From assembly GCA_002359895.1 (NCBI GenBank), contig DEOB01000010.1, forward strand, positions 194,378 through 258,377: a stretch of 64,000 nt of DNA, given 5' to 3'. Position 1 is the stretch's first letter. Every line of letters begins with the position of its first letter. This document shows, one piece after another, positions 1 through 9,199 of this stretch. The notes under the pieces are model-generated. The model made no database searches. It worked only from the letters and a program-made list of their open reading frames with translations, and had not been told where the DNA came from. Position numbers and translations under genes: made by a program. The stretch is from Stenotrophomonas sp. UBA2629. GTDB taxonomy: Bacteria > Pseudomonadota > Gammaproteobacteria > Xanthomonadales > Xanthomonadaceae.

Positions 1-827
1 GCATCGGCGCGGTCGCGGCGCAGCGGCACCGGTACTTCGACCTGGTCGAAATACACCACCACGCTACCGAAATGCTCATCGCGGTAGGGCTGACCGGTCG
101 GCCACTGCGGGCGGCCGGTGCGGATGCCCGCGGCACCCTCAAGAGCCAGCGAGGTGCGGTCGCGATACAGGTAATAACCCGGCGCCGGAGTGAAGCGCAG
201 CAGCAGGCGGTTGCCATCATCGACGATGGCCTCGAAACCAAACGCCTTGTCCGGCGGCAACGGCAGGTTCTGCACCGCCATGCCGCCGGCGTTGGTGCCC
301 GGCAGCTTGAGGCCGCCACCATTGGCTGCGGCCGCCGGGTTGAACATCGGCGCAGCTGACGGTGCGGTTGTGGCTGTGGCGGCATTACCGGCGCCGGGCA
401 ACTTCACTTCGACGGTGCGTTTCTGCGGCGGGTAGCACACACCGGCATCGGCACAGCCTTGGTAACGGATTTCCAGGCTGACCGTTTCCACGCCGGCATC
501 GGCACTACCCGGCAGGATGGCGCGCAGCTGGCGGTGGTAGGTCTCCACATCGCCGAAGAACTCGTCGTGTTTGCGTTCGCCCTTGGGGAACTGGATGGCG
601 CCGGCAGTGAAGCCAGGGCCGGCCTTGACGCTGGTGCGGTGCTGATAAAGGTAATAGCCGGGGGCGATGTCCCAGCGCAGCTCGATGCGGTCGCGGCTGG
701 GTGCGCTTGCCTGCAGGGCGAAGGCCTGGTCAACCGGGAGCAGGTCTTTTTCGCTGACGGCCCAGGCGGGCAGGGCGGCGCTCAATGAGAGCAGGCACAG
801 GGCGGTGAAACGTCGCAGCAGCATCAT
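1..827 (-). CDS. dsbD: Thiol:disulfide interchange protein DsbD, N-terminal part (cut by window edge)
   Basis: DsbD passes electrons from cytoplasmic thioredoxin across the inner membrane to periplasmic disulfide isomerases. Only the first 275 codons are in the window; the membrane and C-terminal thioredoxin domains lie beyond position 1. The protein starts with a clear signal peptide ending in PAWA. An N-terminal alpha domain follows, with the PGYYLYQHR motif and the redox pair in GCADAGVCYPP. A second stretch then repeats the same fold signature (PGYYLYRDRTS, DEHFG), so the alpha domain appears duplicated. The start lies 5 bases after the cutA stop codon, and GAGGAAA inside cutA can act as its ribosome-binding site, so the two are co-transcribed. 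Confidence 0.93.
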   Translation of the reverse strand, partial: MMLLRRFTALCLLSLSAALPAWAVSEKDLLPVDQAFALQASAPSRDRIELRWDIAPGYYLYQHRTSVKAGPGFTAGAIQFPKGERKHDEFFGDVETYHRQLRAILPGSADAGVETVSLEIRYQGCADAGVCYPPQKRTVEVKLPGAGNAATATTAPSAAPMFNPAAAANGGGLKLPGTNAGGMAVQNLPLPPDKAFGFEAIVDDGNRLLLRFTPAPGYYLYRDRTSLALEGAAGIRTGRPQWPTGQPYRDEHFGSVVVYFDQVEVPVPLRRDRAD

Positions 828-831
828 CGAC

Positions 832-1155
832 TCAGGTTTCCTCCCGGGTCTGTGCCCGGATCCATTCCAGGTACGGCGGCAGGCCGGAACTGGGGGAGAT
901 CGCGATGATCTCCGGTAATTCGTAGGGGTGTTCCTGCTGGATGGCCAAGGTGAGCGCATCCAGCCGGTCGGCGCAGGTTTTGATCAGCAATTGCACTTCC
1001 TGCGCCTGCTCGATTTGGCCTTGCCAGCGGTACACAGACCGCATGGGCGGCAACAAGTTCACACACGCCGCCAGCCGTCGCTCCACCAGCAGGTGGGCAA
1101 GCGTCTGGGCGCTGTCCGGATCAGGGCAGGTGCAGAAGACCAGTCTTACGTCCAT
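832..1155 (-). CDS. cutA: Divalent-cation tolerance protein CutA
   Basis: A 107-residue protein with the compact CutA1 fold, a trimeric cytoplasmic protein linked to copper and other divalent-cation tolerance. The family hallmarks are visible: an N-terminal strand (VRLVFCTCPD), the ERRLAACVN motif, WQGQIEQAQEVQLLIKT and the C-terminal HPYELPEIIAI motif. The start is set at MDVRL because homologues begin there; the frame stays open for another 32 codons upstream without family similarity. The gene sits directly upstream of dsbD, the usual cutA-dsbD order in gammaproteobacteria, with a 4-base gap. Confidence 0.95.
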   Translation of the reverse strand: MDVRLVFCTCPDPDSAQTLAHLLVERRLAACVNLLPPMRSVYRWQGQIEQAQEVQLLIKTCADRLDALTLAIQQEHPYELPEIIAISPSSGLPPYLEWIRAQTREET

Positions 1156-1202
1156 CCGGGGGATTGTCGCAGATGCGAATGCGGCGCTTTCAGGTGGAAG
1201 TA

Positions 1203-1230
1203 TTGACATCGTTGTCATCAAATGTATATT
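1203..1230 (+). promoter_or_regulatory. Sigma-70-type promoter for the pilin cluster
   Basis: TTGACA at 1203-1208 and TATATT at 1225-1230 are separated by 16 bases. The pair lies about 120 bases upstream of the first pilin gene, on the same strand and facing away from cutA. No other convincing promoter is seen before the pilin cluster. This is a sequence match only. Confidence 0.6.
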
Positions 1231-1351
1231 GCCGCTCGTCACGTTTTTCATTTCTTCTTCACCAACTTTACTGGGACGAAGAAAAAACGCAGGTCGGCAC
1301 CGCGCGCAGCGGTTCGGCCGGGTTCAAGCGCCTTTTACAGGGGAGAGGCTG

Positions 1352-1759
1352 GTGGAACGACACACAACCCGTGGTTTCACGCTCATCGAATTGATGATTG
1401 TGGTGGCCATCATCGCCATTCTCGCCGCCATTGCGTTGCCGGCCTATGCCGACTACGCGTTGCGCAGCAAAATCCGCGTTGCCCAGAGCGACCTGATGGC
1501 GCTGTCGAGCAACGTCGAGAACTTCCGCCAGCGCACGCTGGGTTACCCGGCCAGCGACACCGCTGCCAAAAAGGGTTGGACGGCCGGCACCAAGAGCGGC
1601 AACTTCACCTACACCTACTCGGCCAGCAGCGGCGGTTATCAGCTGAAAGCTGTCGCCAGCAGTGCGATGGGCAAAGCCAGTGGCTGCACCTTGACCCTGG
1701 ACGCCGGCAACACGCGCTCGGTCAGCGGCAACTGCGTCGGCGTGAGTGATTGGCCGTGA
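1352..1759 (+). CDS. pilE: Type IV pilin, PilE-like
   Basis: A 135-residue type IV pilin-like protein. After a short basic leader comes the prepilin peptidase site RG|FTLIELM with Glu5, followed by one hydrophobic helix (VVAIIAILAAIALPAYADY). A small C-terminal head carries a Cys pair (GCTLTLD and GNCVGV) that would form the D-loop disulfide. The start is taken as GTG at 1352 because GGGGAGAG lies 5-11 bases upstream and the leader length is then normal; the frame is open far upstream without pilin similarity. Its stop overlaps the next gene, starting a translationally coupled series of five pilin-like genes. It may be a minor or alternative pilin rather than the main fibre subunit. Confidence 0.9.
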   Translation: MERHTTRGFTLIELMIVVAIIAILAAIALPAYADYALRSKIRVAQSDLMALSSNVENFRQRTLGYPASDTAAKKGWTAGTKSGNFTYTYSASSGGYQLKAVASSAMGKASGCTLTLDAGNTRSVSGNCVGVSDWP

Positions 1760-2256
1760 GCCGGCGTAACGCCGGCTTTTCGTTGGTCGAATTGATGGTG
1801 ACCCTGGCGGTGATGGCAGTACTGGCCGCCGCCGGCACGCCACTGGCGCGCCAATGGATCGACAGCAACCGGCAGATGCAGGCCCGCAACGTGATGTGGG
1901 AGGCCGTATCGCAGGTGCGCTCGCTGGCGCTGCGTAATCCCAACCAGGCCACCACCGGCGCTGTCTCGGCACGGCTGGAGCGTGACGGGCGCGCGCTGCA
2001 GGTGCTGCGTGCAGACGGCACCGAGGTGCTGTGGAGCGGTGAGCTGCCGCGCGACGTGGACATCAAGTTGACCGGCGCGGTGGATTTCACCGATGCCGAA
2101 GCATTGGGCGCGGCGGCCGGCGATCTGGCCTGCGTGGCTTTCGGTAACCGGGGCCAGCGACTGCCAGAGGCCAGTGGCTGCACCAGTGCCGGCAGCCATC
2201 AACGGCTCGCCATTGGTCTGAACAACCAGGATCCGCTCTATGTCGATCTGCTTTGA
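1756..2256 (+). CDS. fimT: FimT/GspH-family minor pseudopilin
   Basis: A 166-residue minor pilin of the FimT/GspH family, which helps prime type IV pili and, in some competent bacteria, binds DNA. The prepilin site is AG|FSLVELM, with Glu5 intact, followed by a hydrophobic helix. A GspH-like head has two Cys (DLACVAF and ASGCTS). The GTG start at 1756 overlaps the upstream stop (GTGA); a TTG two codons earlier is the alternative. The 3' end overlaps the PilV-like gene by 17 bases, so translation is probably coupled. Confidence 0.85.
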   Translation: MSRRNAGFSLVELMVTLAVMAVLAAAGTPLARQWIDSNRQMQARNVMWEAVSQVRSLALRNPNQATTGAVSARLERDGRALQVLRADGTEVLWSGELPRDVDIKLTGAVDFTDAEALGAAAGDLACVAFGNRGQRLPEASGCTSAGSHQRLAIGLNNQDPLYVDLL

Positions 2257-2656
2257 TTCGCCCCGCCGCCAGCGCGGCGACATGATGCTGGAGGCGTTGG
2301 TCGGTGTGCTGATCACCAGCCTGATCGGCGCGGGATTGGCGCATGTGGCAGCCAACATGATGAACAACCAGCGCGATGCCAAGGTGGAAAACCTGGTGGT
2401 CGAGCGTCTGCGCGACAACCTGCACAGCACGGGCGTGGGGCTGTGCAGCGGCAGCACGGTCGAGATCGTGCTGCCCACCGGCAACAAGAACGCCAACATC
2501 CGTTGTGAGGCCGCGTCGGCCAACGTGTCCATGGCTGGCGTCACCCGCGCCGTCAATGCGCCGCAGCGGGTGGACCTGACCGTCTCAGCCAGCGACCTGG
2601 GTGGGCGCCGGGCCGGCAAGGATGATCCGGACCTGCTGGTCTCAACAAGGCAATGA
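2240..2656 (+). CDS. pilV: PilV-like minor pilin
   Basis: A 138-residue pilin-like protein in the place usually taken by PilV. The leader is unusual: the predicted cleavage site reads RG|DMMLEALVG, so the first mature residue is Asp instead of the normal Phe or Met. Glu5 is replaced by Leu at the strict position, with a Glu one residue further on. One hydrophobic helix follows, then a short polar head with two Cys. The gene overlaps fimT at its start and the PilW-like gene at its end (ATGA). Assignment rests on position, size and the pilin-type N terminus. Confidence 0.75.
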   Translation: MSICFDSPRRQRGDMMLEALVGVLITSLIGAGLAHVAANMMNNQRDAKVENLVVERLRDNLHSTGVGLCSGSTVEIVLPTGNKNANIRCEAASANVSMAGVTRAVNAPQRVDLTVSASDLGGRRAGKDDPDLLVSTRQ

Positions 2657-3369
2657 CCATGCGCAGCCGCCGCGTTGTTCGTACCCTTCGCCAGCAGGCC
2701 GGGCAGAGCCTCATCAGCATGATGATCGGCCTGGTGATTTCGCTGATCACCATTTCGGCGATGTTGGTGCTCTACAAAACCATGATTGAAGTGTCCGCCA
2801 ATGCCTCACGTTCGGCATTGCGTGACGGCCAGGTATCGGCCGCGTTGCTGGCGGCGCAGATGGACATGCAGACGGCAGGCTTTGGTGTGCCGGCAAGCGA
2901 CACCTTGGGCAGCAAACTTGGCGTGCGTGAAGCCGGGAAGGAAGTGGCATGGCGTTACAAGGCCGAGCTGAACGATGCCGGCTTTGTCTGCTCGGGGCTG
3001 CGCTTGGTGGACAACGAAGGTCTGTACCGCCTCGCGCCGAAAGCCTGCAATGACGTGTCCGCCATCAGTTGGGCGGCCACCGAGCACGAGCTGCTGGCCG
3101 GCAGCGCCGCGTTCTTCACCCCTGTACAGAAAGATGGCAGCGCCTACGCCAGTGGCGAGGGCGAGGTCGGCGCGATGAGCCTGGCCGCCGGCTATGTATT
3201 CGCACTCAAAGCCGAGCGCCAGTGCCTGCCCTTCATGCAGCAGGATTTCAGCGCCTCGCCAACGACATTGCCGGGGCAGCAGGTCGTCATGGAGCGGGCG
3301 ACGCCGCAGACCGGCGAGGTCAACCATCTGTTCCAGACCTGCCTGCCCAATCTCGCGGTTTCCATCTGA
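2653..3369 (+). CDS. pilW: PilW-like minor pilin
   Basis: A 238-residue minor pilin at the position and of the size of PilW. A 16-residue basic leader precedes AG|QSLISMMIG, in which Glu5, normally needed for N-methylation and assembly, is Ser. A hydrophobic helix (IGLVISLITISAMLVLY) follows, then a head region with four Cys. The ATG overlaps the stop of the PilV-like gene, and its own stop overlaps the next ATG, so all five genes form one coupled unit. An ATG two codons downstream is also possible. Confidence 0.75.
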   Translation: MTMRSRRVVRTLRQQAGQSLISMMIGLVISLITISAMLVLYKTMIEVSANASRSALRDGQVSAALLAAQMDMQTAGFGVPASDTLGSKLGVREAGKEVAWRYKAELNDAGFVCSGLRLVDNEGLYRLAPKACNDVSAISWAATEHELLAGSAAFFTPVQKDGSAYASGEGEVGAMSLAAGYVFALKAERQCLPFMQQDFSASPTTLPGQQVVMERATPQTGEVNHLFQTCLPNLAVSI

Positions 3370-5609
3370 TGGACCAGGAGCGCAAACGCATGGACAGAAG
3401 TCGCTTTTCCTCGCCCCACAAGCAGCGCGGCATCACCACCATCCTGATTGTGTTGCTGGTGGGCCTGGCGGTGTCGGTGACGGTTGCCGCCACCATTTAT
3501 TCGTTGCGTGGCACACAGTCGCAACAATTGACCACACACTCGGCCACGGCAGCGCAGGCGGCGGCTTGGCGCGGGGTGGAAGCGCTGCGCTTGTATCTGC
3601 TGCAGGTGGAAAAAACAGTGTGGCCGGGCTGGGTTGGCAACGATGCCAAGCCGGTATCGGGCCTGGGCGCGCTCGGGGTGCGTACGGCGCTGGTGACTTC
3701 GGTCCAGTCGGCCGGCACCGACAGGTATCAAGTGACCGCGCGTGTCACCGGCGAGGCCGGCGTCGGCTCGGCATTGACTACAGCGACAGTGGAAGTGGTT
3801 TACGACGTGTCACCAGGCAGCGGCACGCCGGGCACGCCGGAAGTGTGCCATTCGCTGCCCAATGCCCCGATGGTGTTCAACGGCAACCTCAACTACAGCG
3901 GCGGTTCGCTGGAGGTGGTCAACCCGGTTGACTACGAAAACGTGGTGGTGGCCGGTGACCTGACCATCGGCGGTGGTTCCACCGCGCGTATTTCCGGTTG
4001 CGTGAAGGGCAACGTGACGCTCAGTGGCGGCGGCATCACCGACAACGGTCACCTGCATTCCGAGGGCGACATCACCATCAATGGCATGGGCAACCCCAGC
4101 GGCACCACGTTGTGGGGCAGGAACGTCACCGTTGGCAATGGAGTCAGTGGCGGCAACTACACCGCGATCAAGGCTGGCGCCTACAGCACGGTGGTGTACA
4201 GCGGCGGTCGTGCCATCGGCACGGCGCAGGTGGGCGGTCAGCTGGTCGCTGCCACCGTTACCGGCGGTATTCCGTGGACCAAGGGCAATGTGATGCCGTT
4301 CAACAGTGGCCGCGTTGTCATCACGTTGAATGACCAGAGTCGCTTCCTGTTGGACCTGAGCAAGGTGGCGATCGACCCCGCCAATGGCGGTGTGTCCGGT
4401 GCGGCGGCATCCGAGCGCCTGCGTGATGCGCTGGACAAAGGCCCGGACGACGCTACCTTGCCCGATGAACTGGCGTTCACCTCGTTGTCGGTCACCGGCG
4501 GTGACGCAAGCCTCCATACACTTACCGTCGGCCAGCTCTGGGGGCAGAAGGTCTCGGTTCTGGGTTGGAGCGGCAAATACGACACACTTTGGGCCGGCGG
4601 CAATATCGACATGGTGTCGGGCACCATCGGCAACCTGCTGGGCGGCGGCAACATGACCGTAAGCCAGGTGCAGGTGACCGGCAGTGGCCGGCTGGCCGGC
4701 AGCCTCAATTCGCCGCTGGCCAAGGTGCTGGCCAACCAGGTGGGCACCAGCCCGGGCCTGCCGGGCCTTCCGTGGTGTGATGCCCGGGTCAAGGCGGTGG
4801 ATGCGGGCAACTACAAGGGCGCGGCCAATTACATCTTCGAGTCGGTCAACGGGCTGCCGCAATTGACCATTCAACACGTCAAGCGTGCCGATGGTTCGGC
4901 CATTGATGGCGTGTATCCGTTGAGGAACCCTTCGGCAAGCCAGTTGGGAGTACTGCAGGAATTGATGACCTGCGGTAACGGCAACGACAAAGGCTGCCTG
5001 GGCATCCGCCAGGGCAACGGCAGCTGGATGCTGGACGGCGTATGGAAAATGCCGGCCGGGGTACTGTGGTTCGACGCTGGGGTAACCGTCAACGGCACCA
5101 CGGTGGACCTGCTCAACACCTTCGTGAACAAGGGCAGCGACATCACCCTGACGGGCTCCGGCCACCGTGACCTGGTTGCACCGAACTTCGCCGGAGCAGC
5201 CAAGGTCTGCGGTGCGGATTTCTATCCCTCCAATCTGTGCGCCAGCCGTTCGGCGTTCGTGACCTGGGAAGGTACCGACAGCCAGGGCAAGCCGATCACC
5301 TATACCGGCCTGCCGATCGGCAACACCGCGATCGTTGCCGAAGAGGGCGCGGCCATGGCGGGTTGGACGATCCGCGGCAGCGTGATGCTGGGCAAGCAGC
5401 TGTCCACCAGCGGTGCGGTGGTCAACATCCACGGCAGCCTCACCGTTGGCAGCAACCAGCGTGCCGACACCACCATTACCGCCGGCGGCATCTCGCTGGA
5501 GGTGCCCAACGGCAGCGGCCTGAACCTGCTGCCGATCTGCGGTGGCGGCAGTAGCGGTACCCCTTCGGCTCCCGCCAGCGCTTCGGTGCAGTGGTCGCGT
5601 TATCTCTGA
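3369..5609 (+). CDS. Giant PilX/GspK-position pilin-like protein with a beta-helical body
   Basis: A 746-residue protein where PilX (normally under 250 residues) would be expected. The N terminus is pilin-like: KQRG|ITTILIVLLVG followed by VTVAATIY, without Glu5, as is usual for GspK/PilX tip proteins. From about residue 150 on, the protein is made of short Gly-, Asn-, Thr- and Val-rich segments (GDLTIGGGST, GNVTLSGGGI, GDITINGMGN, GGNMTVSQVQ). Their spacing suggests a right-handed beta-helix, as in bactofilins or adhesins. A few Cys are scattered through the body. It may be a tip adhesin taking the role of PilX and PilY1, neither of which is seen here. An alternative start is the Met seven codons later. 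The function is inferred. Confidence 0.75.
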   Translation: MDQERKRMDRSRFSSPHKQRGITTILIVLLVGLAVSVTVAATIYSLRGTQSQQLTTHSATAAQAAAWRGVEALRLYLLQVEKTVWPGWVGNDAKPVSGLGALGVRTALVTSVQSAGTDRYQVTARVTGEAGVGSALTTATVEVVYDVSPGSGTPGTPEVCHSLPNAPMVFNGNLNYSGGSLEVVNPVDYENVVVAGDLTIGGGSTARISGCVKGNVTLSGGGITDNGHLHSEGDITINGMGNPSGTTLWGRNVTVGNGVSGGNYTAIKAGAYSTVVYSGGRAIGTAQVGGQLVAATVTGGIPWTKGNVMPFNSGRVVITLNDQSRFLLDLSKVAIDPANGGVSGAAASERLRDALDKGPDDATLPDELAFTSLSVTGGDASLHTLTVGQLWGQKVSVLGWSGKYDTLWAGGNIDMVSGTIGNLLGGGNMTVSQVQVTGSGRLAGSLNSPLAKVLANQVGTSPGLPGLPWCDARVKAVDAGNYKGAANYIFESVNGLPQLTIQHVKRADGSAIDGVYPLRNPSASQLGVLQELMTCGNGNDKGCLGIRQGNGSWMLDGVWKMPAGVLWFDAGVTVNGTTVDLLNTFVNKGSDITLTGSGHRDLVAPNFAGAAKVCGADFYPSNLCASRSAFVTWEGTDSQGKPITYTGLPIGNTAIVAEEGAAMAGWTIRGSVMLGKQLSTSGAVVNIHGSLTVGSNQRADTTITAGGISLEVPNGSGLNLLPICGGGSSGTPSAPASASVQWSRYL

Positions 5610-5663
5610 AATCACATAAAAACGGATCTTCAGCCCGTGGTCCGGGCGACTCTCTCTGATATG

Positions 5664-5701
5664 GCGTGGCCGGTTGTCCCCCCGGTCACGCTATTTTTTT
5701 T
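5664..5701 (+). terminator. Rho-independent terminator of the pilin cluster
   Basis: A 10-base stem (GCGTGGCCGG at 5664-5673 with CCGGTCACGC at 5682-5691, one wobble pair) is followed by TA and a run of eight T. It lies 55 bases after the last pilin-like gene and closes that unit before the groES promoter. Confidence 0.85.
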
Positions 5702-5842
5702 GCTGTACCCCGCCGGCTGGGCTGCGTTTACAGGCGGCTGTTCCGCTCCGGATGATCCCGGCTGGGTCGCGAGGACTACGGCATCTGCCAAGCAGTACTT
5801 CGGACGACCCGGGCGCGCGGCAGAACCTTTTTAGGCTTGGCC
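5702..5842. other. Spacer between pilin terminator and groES promoter
   Basis: No coding potential was seen in this part of the 371-base gap between the pilin-like gene and groES. A CIRCE operator (TTAGCACTC-N9-GAGTGCTAA) was looked for by eye up to the groES start and was not found. Confidence 0.6.
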
Positions 5843-5870
5843 CTTGAAAGGCCCTGCGCGGGCCCCATCT
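5843..5870 (+). promoter_or_regulatory. RpoH (sigma-32) heat-shock promoter of groESL
   Basis: CTTGAAA (5843-5849) and CCCCATCT (5863-5870) match the sigma-32 -35 and -10 consensus, with a 13-base spacer. The promoter points at groES, about 110 bases downstream. The -35 element lies in a perfect 9-base inverted repeat, CTTGAAAGG (5843-5851) with CCTTTCAAG (5872-5880), which spans the whole promoter. Confidence 0.9.
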
Positions 5871-5980
5871 CCCTTTCAAGCCCGTTCGACGGGCGTTTTT
5901 ACGCGCGGTGCCTCCAGCCTCTGCCCTGGCTGGGGAGACTGCCGGAATTTCTGGCCAATCAAATACTTAAGAGGTTCTTC

Positions 5981-6268
5981 ATGAGCATCAAGCCGCTTCA
6001 CGACCGCGTTGTGGTCAAGCCGATCGAAGCCGACGAAATCTCCGCCGGCGGCATCCTGATCCCGGATTCGGCCAAAGAAAAGTCGACCAAGGGCGAAGTC
6101 GTGGCCGTGGGCCCGGGCAAGCCGCTGGACAACGGTTCGGTGCGCGCACCGTCGCTGAAGGTCGGTGACAAGGTCATCTACGGCCAGTACGCCGGTTCGT
6201 CCTACAAGGCCGAAGGCGTCGAGTACAAGGTGCTGCGCGAAGACGACGTCCTCGCCGTCATCGGCTGA
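5981..6268 (+). CDS. groES: Co-chaperonin GroES
   Basis: The 10-kDa lid of the GroEL folding chamber, a cytoplasmic heptamer. At 95 residues it has the standard length. It begins [14 protein letters not shown], includes the mobile-loop region ([20 protein letters not shown]) and ends in the [14 protein letters not shown] strand typical of GroES. The ATG at 5981 is chosen for the family N terminus, with AAGAGG just upstream; the frame extends upstream without similarity. It is the first gene of the heat-inducible groES-groEL operon, with a 135-base gap before groEL. Confidence 0.99.
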   Translation: MSIKPLHDRVVVKPIEADEISAGGILIPDSAKEKSTKGEVVAVGPGKPLDNGSVRAPSLKVGDKVIYGQYAGSSYKAEGVEYKVLREDDVLAVIG

Positions 6269-6379
6269 GTACTGCTTGAGCGTTGACCGGCGGCAGGAAT
6301 TGGCAAAGGCGCATGGCGCCGGCAATCCCGCCACCTGACCAGGTCAACGTTGTTGAATACCCCCTTTCCCATCCCCTAA

Positions 6380-8050
<1,671 letters not shown>

Positions 8051-8086
8051 GTCCGCCGCAGCCTCACCGCTGCTCTGCGTTACACA

Positions 8087-8116
8087 AAACCCCGCCGAAA
8101 GGCGGGGTTTTTGTTT
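8087..8116 (+). terminator. Rho-independent terminator of groESL
   Basis: A 10-base perfect stem (AAACCCCGCC, loop GAAA, GGCGGGGTTT) is followed by T-rich sequence. It sits 36 bases after the groEL stop codon. Confidence 0.95.
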
Positions 8117-8198
8117 GCGTGCAGGTTGGTCGAGACGGTCGCGCGCTGTGCTTTGAGGTGGCTGCAATCTGCCATCGGCCGGCTACCGGAATCATTGT

Positions 8199-9125
8199 CT
8201 ACACATCAGCATCGCCTGCGGTTGACGAGGGCCCCGGCGGATTCACCAGTTGTGCTTTCAACCACGCCAGAAACGACACCACCGCCGGTGTTTGGTCGTC
8301 GTTCGCAGGCAGGCTCAATGCGTAGTAACCGAAGGCCTGCGGCCACGGCAGGTTGATGGCGACCGCCAGGCGGCCAGCGGCGATTTCATCGGCCACATGG
8401 ATGTCGCGCACCAGCGCGATGCCCTGGCCGGCTTGGGCTGCACGGATCAACAGCAGGTCATCGTCGAATGCCGGGCCACGTTCCATCGCTGGCTTGGCAG
8501 GCACGCCCATCGCCTCGAACCACAAGCGCCAATCGCGACGATCGGCATCCTGCAGCAACGGCGCACGTAGGCAATCGACCGCCGCGTCGAACGTGCCCAT
8601 ACCGCCCAACAATGCCGGGCTGGCCACCGGCAACAGCACCGGCGCGAACAGCGGCTGCACGTCCAGCCCGGGGTAACGGCCAAGCCCATGACGAATGGCG
8701 ACATCTATTCCATCACGGCGCAGATCCACCACCTGCGTGTTGGCGTCCAGCTGTACATCAATATGCGGATGTTGCCTGCTGAAATGCGCCAAACGCGGGG
8801 CAAGCCAATGCGCGGCAAAGCTGGGCGCCGCACTGATGCGCAGCGTCTGCCGGCCTTTCATGCGCTCCAGTGTCTGCAGGCTGTGCTCGATCTGGTCGAA
8901 CGCCTGCTTCAGTTCCGGATAGATGCGTGTGCCGGCGGCGCTGAGCACCACGCCTTGCCGCGTGCGATCAAACAAAGCCACGCCGGTGCGCTCGTGCAAC
9001 AACCGCAACTGTTGGCTGATGGCGCCGGAGGTCACACCCATCGCATCGGCGGCACTTTTCAGGCTGCCGTGGCGGGCGGTTTCAACAAAGGCGCGTAACG
9101 CCAGCAAAGGAAGAACCGCACCCAT
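8199..9125 (-). CDS. LysR-family transcriptional regulator (GcvA-like)
   Basis: A 308-residue LysR-type regulator. The N-terminal winged helix-turn-helix (residues about 5-65) contains LRAFVETARHGSLKSAADAM and SGAISQQLRLLHERTG. The C-terminal inducer-binding domain has the pattern of the GcvA/AmpR branch: ISAAPSFAAHWLAPRL, then DGIDVAIRHGLGRYPGL. The ligand is unknown. It is divergent from the alkyltransferase gene, whose start is 74 bases away, and LysR proteins often control the divergent neighbour; the glutathione S-transferase and flavin monooxygenase genes further on are other possible targets. Confidence 0.9.
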   Translation of the reverse strand: MGAVLPLLALRAFVETARHGSLKSAADAMGVTSGAISQQLRLLHERTGVALFDRTRQGVVLSAAGTRIYPELKQAFDQIEHSLQTLERMKGRQTLRISAAPSFAAHWLAPRLAHFSRQHPHIDVQLDANTQVVDLRRDGIDVAIRHGLGRYPGLDVQPLFAPVLLPVASPALLGGMGTFDAAVDCLRAPLLQDADRRDWRLWFEAMGVPAKPAMERGPAFDDDLLLIRAAQAGQGIALVRDIHVADEIAAGRLAVAINLPWPQAFGYYALSLPANDDQTPAVVSFLAWLKAQLVNPPGPSSTAGDADV

Positions 9126-9175
9126 GTTCAGATTTCCTGCGATGTTTGTTTAGAAAAAATGGACGAGCCTGTTGT

Positions 9176-9193
9176 GGAGGATCTTTATCCTCC
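9176..9193 (+). promoter_or_regulatory. Hairpin covering the ribosome-binding site of the alkyltransferase gene
   Basis: GGAGGAT (9176-9182), loop CTTT and ATCCTCC (9187-9193) form a perfect 7-base stem with a 4-base loop. The left arm is the only strong Shine-Dalgarno sequence before the ATG at 9200. In mRNA the site would be closed by the hairpin, which could limit or condition translation. This is visible in the sequence; a regulatory effect is inference. Confidence 0.5.
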
Positions 9194-9199
9194 ATCGCC

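Noticed and set aside
941..1351. Long upstream extension of the pilin reading frame
   Set aside because: The extension runs over cutA on the other strand and has no pilin similarity; the GTG at 1352 with a good ribosome-binding site gives a normal prepilin leader.
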